From Richelia sinica FACHB-800 (GTDB taxonomy: Bacteria > Cyanobacteriota > Cyanobacteriia > Cyanobacteriales > Nostocaceae), in the NCBI RefSeq assembly GCF_014698825.1, contig NZ_JACJTT010000004.1:1-64000 (forward strand): a stretch of 64,000 bases of DNA, written 5' to 3'. A program made the translations under genes and the position numbers. The notes under the pieces were generated by a model, which had not been told where the DNA came from, did no database searches, and saw only the letters and a program-made list of their open reading frames with translations. Positions 36,969-45,713 of the stretch are shown here, in pieces; position 1 is the first letter of the stretch, and each line of letters begins with the position of its first letter.

Positions 36969-37040
36969 AGGCGACACCCGGATTTGAACCGGGGAATGGA
37001 GGTTTTGCAGACCTCTGCCTTACCGCTTGGCTATGTCGCC
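36969..37040 (-). tRNA. trnC: tRNA-Cys (GCA)
   Basis: A full cloverleaf on the minus strand: acceptor GGCGACA/TGTCGCC with U discriminator, D-arm containing AGCGGTAAGGC, anticodon arm GAGGTCTGCAAAACCTC with anticodon GCA, and T-arm CCGGTTCAAATCCGG. No CCA is encoded. 72 bases. Confidence 0.97.
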
Positions 37041-37175
37041 GCATTCACCATTAATCATAATATCATAATCATAGCATCAATGCTATCCTCTGGCAGAAAT
37101 TTTTTTGTAGTTGCCAAGAGGGGAGGGCAGAATTGATTTTACTCAACCCTAAACCCCTTTCTCGTACCTCCAGAC

Positions 37176-37769
37176 TCAGGATAGTTTCACCTCATCTGCA
37201 AAACTGTTCCAGCGGACAAAGTAAAATGGCCCAGCGACTGAACCCCAAACATGCTCATCTGTTTCTGGGTCTCGTCCTCGGTCACGACTAATAAATTTGT
37301 CTGCGTCAATTTCAAATTCGCTGTCTAAATAGGTTGTTTGACCTTTGCGGACGACCATACAGGCTTTTCCTGGCTCTACTTTACCTTTGAAGCCACTACC
37401 AGTCCACTCTACAATCATGTTACAGCCAGGTAATTTTTCCAGGCGATCGCTTGTTAAATTATAAAGACGTGTTAAATCACGGGAAGCACCATAAAAGTCT
37501 TTTTCATCTTTAACGGTGTAATTTTCAATCAGAATATTCTCCCCACTACTAATTAACTTCAGAACCCGCACTCGATAGGGGTCATTGAGTAGATAGTCAT
37601 AAGCTTGCTCCACAAACAAACCCACCCCAGATAAAACTGAATAAGGTAGGGGACGCATACATACCCGAATATGGGCAAAAAAGGCTGGATTTTCAAACAC
37701 TTGAGCTTGATTGCTAAAATCAGCAGCCATCCATCGAGCTAAGGTAGCAATATCAGTAGAATGGGTCAT
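37176..37769 (-). CDS. cpcT: Phycobiliprotein chromophore lyase CpcT
   Basis: A 197-residue CpcT/CpeT-family bilin lyase, which attaches phycocyanobilin to the Cys near position 153-155 of the phycocyanin beta subunit. Family features: LARWMAADFSNQAQ (about 10-23), FFAHIRVCMRPLPY (about 29-42), YRVRVLKL and CNMIVEWTGSGFKGKVEPG. Length is normal for CpcT. Its presence shows that the host makes phycobilisomes. It stands alone upstream of tRNA-Cys and is not in a cpc operon. Confidence 0.94.
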   Translation of the reverse strand: MTHSTDIATLARWMAADFSNQAQVFENPAFFAHIRVCMRPLPYSVLSGVGLFVEQAYDYLLNDPYRVRVLKLISSGENILIENYTVKDEKDFYGASRDLTRLYNLTSDRLEKLPGCNMIVEWTGSGFKGKVEPGKACMVVRKGQTTYLDSEFEIDADKFISRDRGRDPETDEHVWGSVAGPFYFVRWNSFADEVKLS

Positions 37770-37899
37770 TACAAGAAACTAGCTCACCAATTGTGAAAAC
37801 GTCATCTGGGATGATCTTAAACTTTGATGGTACTCCTGGATGTTGACTCTTGGTCGAAGTTTCTGGAACCACACCAGTTCTCAGGGGAGAATTGACCGC

Positions 37900-38688
37900 T
37901 TAACCGAAGCGTCCAGACACATAGTCGCGAGTGCGTTCATCCAAGGGGTTGCTAAATATTTGCTCTGTTGCACCAAATTCCACCATTTGACCAATACGAG
38001 TTTCATCGGTGCTAAAGAAAGCAGTGAAATCAGAGACGCGGGTCGCTTGCTGCATGTTATGAGTGACGATGACAATTGTTAACTCTTGACGCAGACTATG
38101 AATTAATTCTTCAACCTTCATAGTTGCAATTGGGTCTAGGGCTGAACAAGGTTCATCCATCAGCAACACTTTTGGTTTAACTGCTAAAGCGCGAGCAATA
38201 CACAGACGTTGTTGTTGACCACCAGAAAGACCCAAGGCAGATTTATCTAGTTTATCTTTTACTTCATCCCACAAAGCTGCCCCTTTGAGGGCAAATTCTA
38301 CCACTTCATCTAATTCTGCTTTTGAAGAACGGTTGGCTATTCTCACTCCATAGGCCACGTTTTCATAAATACTCATGGGAAAAGGATTAGGCTTTTGAAA
38401 CACCATACCAATTTCTCGCCGCAGACGGTTAATATTCACACGGGCATCGTAGATATTTTGTCCTAAAAATTCGATACTACCCTCTACTGTCACTTTTCCT
38501 TCTAATTCACTAATACGATTGAGGGTTTTGATAAAAGTTGATTTACCACAACCACTAGGGCCAATAATTGCGGTTACATAATTTTTATAGATATCGAGGG
38601 AAACTTTTTCAATGGCTTTAGCAGTTCCATAATAAAAACTCAAACTTTTAACTTTGATGGCGGGAATTAGGTTACTCATGTTTAGCAA
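37900..38688 (-). CDS. pstB: Phosphate ABC transporter ATP-binding protein PstB
   Basis: A 262-residue ATPase of the high-affinity phosphate importer. Walker [10 protein letters not shown] (about 42-50), Q-loop [17 protein letters not shown], signature [19 protein letters not shown] and Walker [13 protein letters not shown] are all intact. Last gene of the pstSCAB operon, 21 bases after pstA. Confidence 0.97.
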   Translation of the reverse strand: MLNMSNLIPAIKVKSLSFYYGTAKAIEKVSLDIYKNYVTAIIGPSGCGKSTFIKTLNRISELEGKVTVEGSIEFLGQNIYDARVNINRLRREIGMVFQKPNPFPMSIYENVAYGVRIANRSSKAELDEVVEFALKGAALWDEVKDKLDKSALGLSGGQQQRLCIARALAVKPKVLLMDEPCSALDPIATMKVEELIHSLRQELTIVIVTHNMQQATRVSDFTAFFSTDETRIGQMVEFGATEQIFSNPLDERTRDYVSGRFG

Positions 38689-38709
38689 ATGTACACAATG
38701 AAGATGTTG

Positions 38710-39591
38710 TCAATTTATTTTTCTTTTGGTAGTCACAAAGCGAGAAAAGAGACTAAAACACAGGACTAGGGTGAGTAAAACAATGGAAGTAGTCCATACT
38801 AATTGGCTTTTTTCTGGTGCAGGGTCATTGTAAAGATTAAAAATTAATACCGGTAAAGAAGCAGTAGGATTGAATAATCCTTTTGACCAATCCAAGCTAA
38901 ATAAAGCTGTAAATACTAAAGGTGCTGTTTCACCTGCTGCACGAGCTACAGCTAAGAGAACGCCAGTTGTAATGCTGGGTAAAGCTGCACTAATGACCAC
39001 CCGTACTATGGTTTGAAAACGAGTTCCTCCTAAGGCAGCAGAGGCTAGACGTTGGTGCATAGGAATTAATTTCAAAGCCTCTTCTGTCGTGAGAATAATC
39101 ACGGGTAACATGATAACTGCTAAAGCAAATCCTCCAGCTACAGCACTAAATCCTTTAGTGACTAAAACAATCACACCATAGGCGAACATGCCAACAACAA
39201 TGGAAGGAACTCCTGTGAGAATATTAGTAATAAATCTGACAAAATGGGCAATGGAATTTGTTTGACCAAATTCTGCTAAAAAAATCCCAGTCATGATGCC
39301 TACAGGTAAACTCATGAGGGAGCCAATGAGCACCATGACGATAGTGCCAACGATGGCATTGGCAAATCCATTGTCAATGACTGTATTCATCAACATTTCT
39401 GGTTTGAAACCAGCCAATCCTCTATTCATAATTTCCCAGAGGATAGACACAAGAGGAATCAAAGCTAATCCCGTCAACCCAAAAGCGATCGCATTCATCA
39501 AATAGGTGAATAATTGGCGATTAGCTGGTAGGGGCTGGCGTAACTGTGTCACTATTGATTTGTCTATTTCGGAATTGAGATAACTACTCAT
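38710..39591 (-). CDS. pstA: Phosphate ABC transporter permease PstA
   Basis: A 293-residue permease with six membrane helices and the coupling loop EALKLIPMHQRLASAALGGTRFQTI (about 170-195), which is characteristic of PstA. It lies 78 bases after pstC and 21 bases before pstB. Confidence 0.95.
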   Translation of the reverse strand: MSSYLNSEIDKSIVTQLRQPLPANRQLFTYLMNAIAFGLTGLALIPLVSILWEIMNRGLAGFKPEMLMNTVIDNGFANAIVGTIVMVLIGSLMSLPVGIMTGIFLAEFGQTNSIAHFVRFITNILTGVPSIVVGMFAYGVIVLVTKGFSAVAGGFALAVIMLPVIILTTEEALKLIPMHQRLASAALGGTRFQTIVRVVISAALPSITTGVLLAVARAAGETAPLVFTALFSLDWSKGLFNPTASLPVLIFNLYNDPAPEKSQLVWTTSIVLLTLVLCFSLFSRFVTTKRKIN

Positions 39592-39669
39592 AGTAATTGG
39601 GTATTTGCTCAGGGGACAAGAGGATAAATATTGATACTGATGAGGGATAAACTTTTATAATTTAATTTT

Positions 39670-40689
39670 TCAACGATTATTTTTATTCCCAATCCATTGC
39701 ACTAAAAATGCTGCACCCATATTAATAGCTAGGGTTAAACCAAACAAAATTAAGCCTAAATAACTCAAAGCACCAATGTGTAATCCTGGTTCGGCTTCGG
39801 CAAATTCATTAGCGATGACAGAAGGAATTGTATAACTAGGGTCAAGAAACGAAAAACTAATTTGAGCAGAGTTACCAATCACCATAGTGACTGCCATTGT
39901 TTCACCAAGTGCGCGACCTAGTGCTAACATTGTGGCGCTCACTAATCCAGAAAATCCGGCTGGGAGTAAAACGCGAAAAATGGTTTCCCAACGGGTACTA
40001 CCCAAAGCCATAGATGCACTTCGCAATTCTTTGGGAATAACTAATAAAACATCGCGGAAAATAGAGGCAATGGTTGGCAAAATCATGATTGCTAAAATCA
40101 TGCCGGCTGTGAATAAGTTGGTGCCGACTGGATCTACGGTATTGAAGATGGGTATAAAATTACATGTACTAGCTAGCCATTTTTGTAGGGGTTCCACTAG
40201 GGGAATAAAGATAAAAATCCCCCACAAGCCAATAATCACGCTAGGAATTGCTGCTATCAATTCAACAATAAATGCCAGACCATTCCTGATGGATACAGGT
40301 AAAAAATTTTCGCTAGTAACTAGAGCGACTGATACACCAATGGGTAGGGCGAAAAAAATCGCGATCGCACTACTGGTGACAGTGCCGTAAATATACGGTA
40401 ATGCACCAAATAGCTGATTTCCTGTATCCCACTCTTGACTCCATAAAAATCCTAAGCCAAAGGTGCTAATGGCTGGTTGAGCTTCTTTAAAAATTATCCA
40501 ACTCATGAAAAAGAGGATAATTACTGTAGTAGTTGCAAATAGATACACTAACCAAGTAAATATTTGATCAGCGATGAAGTTATGACCACTTTTAGTAATT
40601 AAATCAACTTTTTCATCATGATTATTTGTTGTTAAATTATGGCGGTTTGAGTCTAATGGATTATTCATAATTGCTTGATTAATATTCAT
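39670..40689 (-). CDS. pstC: Phosphate ABC transporter permease PstC
   Basis: A 339-residue permease. After a 45-residue soluble N-terminus there are six membrane helices, the PstC-type LWSQEWD (about 83-89) and the coupling loop IPKELRSASMALGSTRWETIFRV (about 218-240). It is 63 bases downstream of pstS. The translation start could also be Met8. Confidence 0.95.
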   Translation of the reverse strand: MNINQAIMNNPLDSNRHNLTTNNHDEKVDLITKSGHNFIADQIFTWLVYLFATTTVIILFFMSWIIFKEAQPAISTFGLGFLWSQEWDTGNQLFGALPYIYGTVTSSAIAIFFALPIGVSVALVTSENFLPVSIRNGLAFIVELIAAIPSVIIGLWGIFIFIPLVEPLQKWLASTCNFIPIFNTVDPVGTNLFTAGMILAIMILPTIASIFRDVLLVIPKELRSASMALGSTRWETIFRVLLPAGFSGLVSATMLALGRALGETMAVTMVIGNSAQISFSFLDPSYTIPSVIANEFAEAEPGLHIGALSYLGLILFGLTLAINMGAAFLVQWIGNKNNR

Positions 40690-40752
40690 CCAGTGATAAA
40701 AGTAGAGTGAGTCTTCCTCACCCTACACACACAATTTGAGAAAAGCCAGAGA

Positions 40753-41793
40753 TTACTTGACGCTGCTATTCACTGTCTGTAATACTCTGTTGACCACATC
40801 AGCAGGAATTCTCGTATAGTTCAGGTCATCATTAAATTGTTGACCATCTCTGAGTACCCAATTAATCCATTTCTTAATTGCGTTAGCTTTAGAATTATTG
40901 GGATAATCTCTATAAATCATCATCCAAGTCAAACCAACGATGGGATAACCTTGTGCTGGATCTCCTACAAATACCCGAAAATTATCAGGAAACCTCACAG
41001 TTGATAAAGCCGCATTAGCCGATTGCAAGGAAGGAGCAACAAACTCTCCTTTTTTATTTTGAATTTGAGCAGATTTGAGCCTATTTTCAGTAGCGTAGGC
41101 ATATTCGACATAACCAATAGACCCAGGAGTACGAGCTACTAAAGCAGCTACACCGGGATTCCCTTTTCCTTTGAGTGCGTTAGGTAGAGTCCAGCGTGGT
41201 GCAGTATTGGCACCAATTCTACCTTTGAAATAAGGGCTAATAGAACTTAAATGGTTGGTAAAAATGAAGGTTGTACCACTACCATCGGCACGAACTACAA
41301 ACTTAATTGGTTGATTTGGTAAGTTTACCCCTGGGTTATCAGCTTTAATTCTGGAATCATTCCAATTGGTAATTTGACCAGAAAAAATGGCTGGTAGTGT
41401 AGCGCGAGATAATCTTAAGTTGTTAACACCAGGAACATTGTAAACCACAGAAACAGCACCACCTGCTGTGGGTACTAAAATCACACCGTTTTTGACCTTG
41501 GCAATTTCACTGTCTTTCATTGCCGCATCACTAGCACCAAAGTCAACTGTGCCTGCCATGACTTGACGAATACCACCACCACTACCAATTGCTTGGTAAT
41601 TCACTTGCAAATCTGGATGTTTCTTTTTCACTTCACGAGCATAACGTTCGTAAAGGGGAGCAGGAAAGGTTGCTCCTGCACCGTTCAGGGTTTCAGCTTT
41701 CGCAACTGCTGTCAAAACTGGACTAAGTATAACAGCTGCCGTCACCATAGAAGTGGTAACGAAGCGATTCAAAATGGTGGTTGAAAAAATCAT
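40753..41793 (-). CDS. pstS: Phosphate-binding protein PstS
   Basis: A 346-residue periplasmic phosphate-binding protein. The signal peptide ends near AKA-ETLNGAG (cleavage after about residue 33). The phosphate-binding blocks are visible: GAGATFPAPLYERYA, GSGGGIRQVMAGTVDFGASDA and RADGSGTTFIFTNHLS. First gene of the pst operon. Because Sec-type signal and no lipobox are seen, it should be soluble in the periplasm. Confidence 0.96.
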   Translation of the reverse strand: MIFSTTILNRFVTTSMVTAAVILSPVLTAVAKAETLNGAGATFPAPLYERYAREVKKKHPDLQVNYQAIGSGGGIRQVMAGTVDFGASDAAMKDSEIAKVKNGVILVPTAGGAVSVVYNVPGVNNLRLSRATLPAIFSGQITNWNDSRIKADNPGVNLPNQPIKFVVRADGSGTTFIFTNHLSSISPYFKGRIGANTAPRWTLPNALKGKGNPGVAALVARTPGSIGYVEYAYATENRLKSAQIQNKKGEFVAPSLQSANAALSTVRFPDNFRVFVGDPAQGYPIVGLTWMMIYRDYPNNSKANAIKKWINWVLRDGQQFNDDLNYTRIPADVVNRVLQTVNSSVK

Positions 41794-41847
41794 ACTGCCT
41801 CGGATTTAAGGTTATTTTCCTGCCGGAATTACAGCCTTAAATAACGT

Positions 41848-41877
41848 TCATTGGCTATGATTAAGAAAAATTTAACG
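41848..41877 (-). promoter_or_regulatory. Possible Pho-box-like repeats upstream of pstS
   Basis: On the minus strand GTTAAAT and CTTAATC occur about 11 bases apart roughly 60-80 bases before the pstS start. Cyanobacterial SphR (PhoB) sites are direct repeats related to CTTAACC at such spacing, but the match here is partial. Confidence 0.3.
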
Positions 41878-42039
41878 AAATATCAAAGACTAATTAAAAT
41901 TTGTTTAAAACTATACTTTTATGCTTAAAAAGCATAAATTTTGCATATTTTTTACTCTGAATCAGGCAATATTAAGTATCAAAAATATTGATAATTTTCA
42001 GCTAGTGTATTTTACCCATATCGTTTCTTTTTGCATCTG

Positions 42040-42113
42040 CATATATTTACCCCCAGCTTCGCCATTCCCGTTGCCAAGGGGGACTACAGGGGGTGTTATT
42101 ATGTGCATCTTCA
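42040..42113. repeat. Dispersed repeat, copy B
   Basis: Same block order as copy A at 23586-23662: CATATATTTACCCCC, CTTCGC, TTGCCAAGG, GGGGACTA, GGTGTTATTATGTG and ATCTTCA, with a few small gaps and substitutions. Both copies lie in intergenic DNA upstream of transporter or signalling genes. Confidence 0.75.
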
Positions 42114-42193
42114 GAAGAAATTGGTATCAACTAAAAAATAATTGTTGATGAGGATGATTGATTGGTACTATCACCCCATATTCATAAATAAAC

Positions 42194-42228
42194 CCTAGCA
42201 GGGTCATCTCACACGACTGCCTGCTAGG
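42194..42228. repeat. Perfect 9-bp inverted repeat
   Basis: CCTAGCAGG (42194-42202) and CCTGCTAGG (42220-42228) pair around 17 bases. No T-run follows on either strand, so a terminator is unlikely. A related CCCTAGCAG block recurs near 42297. Confidence 0.6.
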
Positions 42229-42574
42229 AATATGTTGCATATTTTGGCCATGTTTGAGGGGATGAACGCTGATTATGACTGGATAATTGCGTATACCCTA
42301 GCAGTAGCATAACTATATCAGGTGTCATTCTCGGTTAAGAACAATTAGGTGATTGGTTAAGTTGCTATTAAAACTAATCTGGCTATTGAATTTTTGTACA
42401 ATTTGCTGGTAAGTCTGATTCACCTGATTGGGTGAATGCAATGTTCAGGCAGGGAATATAACCTGAAAACAGAACCTTGTGTAATCTGGTTGGTGTTTAT
42501 GCTTACAAAATAAAATCTGCCCAGCTAGCAAAGCTCCATTGTTATCATCTATTGATTTTTTCAAGGCTTAGAGA

Positions 42575-44683
42575 GTGGTTGAAACTGTAAAATTGCTTCA
42601 TCAATCAGATTATCCACAAGAGGCTATCACTCTGCTACCAAAGGTTGCCGCTCACATCACGGGGATGTTTTTCCAACTCCACCAATGTCATGATGGTTCC
42701 CAGACTTTTGTATATGTTAGTTCCGGCTGTCGGGAACTGTGCGAAATAGAACCAGAAGTATTTCAAGCTGATTTTTCTATTATCCACAAGCTGATTCTGC
42801 CTCAAGATTTAGAAAGTTTTATTGAGTCAACTGCTGTGGCCATGGCGACTCTAAAACCTTGGAATTGGGAGGGTAGAATTGTTACTCCTAGTGGTCAACT
42901 GAAGTGGGTACAAGGTAGTTCTCAAGTTCAACCTTCAACTAATGGGACTATTTTGTGGGAAGGGTTGTTAATAGATATCACTGACAAAAAACAAGCAGAG
43001 ACGAAATTACAGGCAACGGAAGCGCGATATCAAGCGTTGTTAGCGGCTATTCCTGATTTAATGTTTCGCATTAGTCGGGATGGTAACTATTTAGAAATGA
43101 AGCGGGATAGTAGTAATTGTCCGCTGCTACATGCAGAAATTCTGGGCAAGAATTTACATGATATTTTACCAAGTGATGTGGCTACAGTTGGACAAAAAGC
43201 GATCGCCCGCACTTTGAGTTCTGGGACTTGGCAAACCTGGGAATATCAAATGCTCACACCCTTGGGAATGCGCGATTATCAAGCGCGGTTGGTGGCTAAT
43301 GGCAAAGATGAGGTGTTGGCTATAGTTCGGGATATTACAGAATATAAATATGCGGCGGCTCAATTACAATTATCTGCCCAACGCGATCGCTTGCTCACAG
43401 AAACTCTCGCGAGAATTCGTTCTTCCCTGAATTTAGATGAGATTTTGCAAGTGACTGTGACGGAGGTACGCCAATTTCTAAGGGTAGATCGAGTTTTCAT
43501 TGGCTTGAATGATGCCCATGGTGGTGCTAAAACTGTTGCTGAGTCAGTTAATCCCAAATATCCATCTATATTGGGCTGGTCTGAACATGAAAAAAACTAT
43601 TACAGTGAAATCAAAAGTCTGTTTGCGACTAATCGTGTGCGGGTAGTGGAAGATACAGCCAAGATTGCAGTTTCTCCTAAGTTAAAGTCCCATTACCAAA
43701 AAACCCAAACCAAAGCTTCTTTGGCTGTACCGATTATTTTGGAAGATGAATTATTAGGGGCGTTAATTGCTAATCAATGTTCGAGTATTCGTCATTGGCA
43801 AAGTATGGAAATTGACTTACTCCAACAATTATCTGAGCAATTAGCGATCGCTATTCAACAAAGTTTAATTTACCAAAAACTGGCTACTCTCAATTCTAAT
43901 TTAGAACGTCAGGTAGCAGAACGCACAGGGCAGTTACAACAAAAAATGCAAGAATTGGAAGAACTGCACCGAGTGAAAGATGTCGTTCTACATACAGTTG
44001 CCCATGATTTACGCACTTCTGTCATGGGTAACTTAATGGTATTTAAGCATTTAATCAATAGTCGGGAATTAAGAGCAACTAACAACTCCGACCCTGTGAT
44101 GGTTCCCGTCTCATACTCCATTCTGGAACGGATGCTGCAAGGTAATGAGCGGCAATTGGGAATGATAGATTTACTCTTAGAAATTCATTCTAGTCAACAG
44201 CAAGGTGTGGCTTTAGAACGAGAGCCAGTCAAATTTAACACATTAATAGGAGATATCTTAACGGAACTGCAACCATTATTTTCACAAAACCAAGCTACCA
44301 TTACCAATCTCATTACCACAGATTTACCCACAGTCATGGTAGATGCAGCCAGGTTGCAGCGTGTAATGACTAATTTATTTGATTACAGCTTACAGCACAA
44401 TCCTCCCGGACTGAATTTCACCCTCAAAGCTAAAATGACCGGAGGTGTAATTCGTATCCAAATTCAAGATAATGGTACTGCCTTGAGTAAACTAGAATGC
44501 GATCGCCTCTTTGATTTATATGTACGTGATCCCCAAGGGCCTGGTTCTACTAGCCATGGTCTAAAAATGTACCTATGTCGGCAAATCATCCAAGCCCATG
44601 GTGGAGAAATTGGTGTCAACAGAAGCCAACAGCAAGGAATTAGCTTTTGGTTTACCTTACCTTTAATGTCTGAACAGGCTTAA
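42575..44683 (+). CDS. PAS-PAS-GAF histidine kinase with degenerate ATP-binding domain
   Basis: A 702-residue protein opening with GTG. PAS about 25-135 and 145-255, GAF about 270-425, coiled coil about 425-470, HisKA with His477 (VAHDLRTSV) and HATPase-like about 590-700. The ATP site is altered: the N box reads NLFDYSLQHNPPG, with Tyr where the Mg-binding Asn belongs; the G1 box is DNGTALS, not DxGxG; and the glycine-rich lid is reduced to SHGLKMYL. Its paralogue at 45714 keeps all three. The protein probably does not autophosphorylate and may act as a sensor or phosphotransfer partner. Its stop overlaps the end of the convergent comFB gene by 4 bases. Confidence 0.88.
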   Translation: MVETVKLLHQSDYPQEAITLLPKVAAHITGMFFQLHQCHDGSQTFVYVSSGCRELCEIEPEVFQADFSIIHKLILPQDLESFIESTAVAMATLKPWNWEGRIVTPSGQLKWVQGSSQVQPSTNGTILWEGLLIDITDKKQAETKLQATEARYQALLAAIPDLMFRISRDGNYLEMKRDSSNCPLLHAEILGKNLHDILPSDVATVGQKAIARTLSSGTWQTWEYQMLTPLGMRDYQARLVANGKDEVLAIVRDITEYKYAAAQLQLSAQRDRLLTETLARIRSSLNLDEILQVTVTEVRQFLRVDRVFIGLNDAHGGAKTVAESVNPKYPSILGWSEHEKNYYSEIKSLFATNRVRVVEDTAKIAVSPKLKSHYQKTQTKASLAVPIILEDELLGALIANQCSSIRHWQSMEIDLLQQLSEQLAIAIQQSLIYQKLATLNSNLERQVAERTGQLQQKMQELEELHRVKDVVLHTVAHDLRTSVMGNLMVFKHLINSRELRATNNSDPVMVPVSYSILERMLQGNERQLGMIDLLLEIHSSQQQGVALEREPVKFNTLIGDILTELQPLFSQNQATITNLITTDLPTVMVDAARLQRVMTNLFDYSLQHNPPGLNFTLKAKMTGGVIRIQIQDNGTALSKLECDRLFDLYVRDPQGPGSTSHGLKMYLCRQIIQAHGGEIGVNRSQQQGISFWFTLPLMSEQA

Positions 44684-45228
44684 ATGCGATAACGTTCCCA
44701 ATCAACGTTAGCATGTTCACCATTGTGAGCTAGGCTACTTCTACGCCACGTAACCTTTCCTCTCAAGGTATTCAGTAAGGCTTGCTCAACTATATCTGAC
44801 AGGTTATCCCAAGATAAATCATCTCGTTGCAGCAGTTGTCTCAGTTCTTGCAGGGCAATTCCTGAACCGTTATTGTTATCTTCTGCAAAACTGAGGGCAT
44901 CATTAGCGCGGAGAGGATCTCGTTGTACAGCAATAATTCCCTGACGCACGGCTGTGGCAATTTTTTGATAAAACTCTGTTCTCCCTCGATGCAACTGCCT
45001 TTGCCATCCTCTTTTACTCGTGGCATAGAGGGGAGGAAGACGATTTAAGGCATAGGCCACCACCTCTGATGGTGTGATGTATCGAGCAATTTTCAATGGC
45101 AGAGATTGGATTTGTCTGTCTACCTCCTCAACTACTAGCAATTCCATGACATTGCGTGAGTTCTTGGAGAACTTATACTCTTGAGGACGTGATAACCGAG
45201 CAGAAGTTGATGAATTAAGGATTGGCAT
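44680..45228 (-). CDS. ComFB-family protein
   Basis: A 182-residue protein with a ComFB domain at about 26-95: NVMELLVVEEVDRQIQSLP, ITPSEVVAYALNRLPPLYATSKRGW and following basic residues. ComFB proteins of cyanobacteria (including CdgR) have been reported to bind cyclic dinucleotides, and this gene sits 10 kb from a diguanylate cyclase. The C-terminal half (about 110-182) is acidic then basic, without a recognised domain. It is convergent with and overlaps the end of the degenerate kinase. Confidence 0.85.
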   Translation of the reverse strand: MPILNSSTSARLSRPQEYKFSKNSRNVMELLVVEEVDRQIQSLPLKIARYITPSEVVAYALNRLPPLYATSKRGWQRQLHRGRTEFYQKIATAVRQGIIAVQRDPLRANDALSFAEDNNNGSGIALQELRQLLQRDDLSWDNLSDIVEQALLNTLRGKVTWRRSSLAHNGEHANVDWERYRI

Positions 45229-45713
45229 AATTACTTAAGACTAAAGAGAGTTTGTAAGAAACCCTGAATAGTAAATTTGTTACATACCATTTTTATTTTT
45301 TTTTATCAACCCTCAATATATCTATTTTGTTACTTCTATGTAAATGTGGATTTTACGGATTTTATTACTTTAAACCTTACGTATATATATTTTTGAAATC
45401 TTTAAATTTATTACCAATAAACAATGCTGTGGTGTCCTTTTATTAACTGCCCGTAAGTATCTTTTGTTGCTATCTTCTAGGAATCAATGTAGTTTATCAA
45501 AACTTTAAAACTCTAACCGTAAATTTCAGAAAATATTAATATCATTCGCCAGCCAACGTAGTATTAAAAAAATCCCCGCTATCGAATATTTACAGATGCA
45601 ACTTTTTATTTATCACTATTAGCCATCTCATGGTCTAGTCAAAAGGTTTTTATTTAACTACCTGGGTCTAGGTTGTTGTGGCAATCTGGAAATATCACCA
45701 CATCTTCTAGCTT
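45229..45713. other. Divergent intergenic region between comFB and a kinase
   Basis: About 485 AT-rich bases with no gene. It should carry the promoters of comFB (minus) and the kinase at 45714 (plus). A run of A or T bases near 45293-45303 is the only low-complexity element seen. Confidence 0.5.

Larger units (their letters stand above)
41794..42574. other. Intergenic region between pstS and a sensor kinase
   Basis: About 780 bases without a credible gene. It contains possible Pho-box-like repeats (41848-41877), the second copy of a dispersed repeat (42040-42113) and a perfect 9-bp inverted repeat (42194-42228). Confidence 0.6.

Noticed and set aside
36936-37136. Open frame over the tRNA-Cys region
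   Set aside because: It lies on and around a secure tRNA gene on the other strand.
41921-42148. 75-codon open frame in the pstS upstream region
   Set aside because: It runs through a dispersed repeat, has no ribosome-binding site and no recognisable features.
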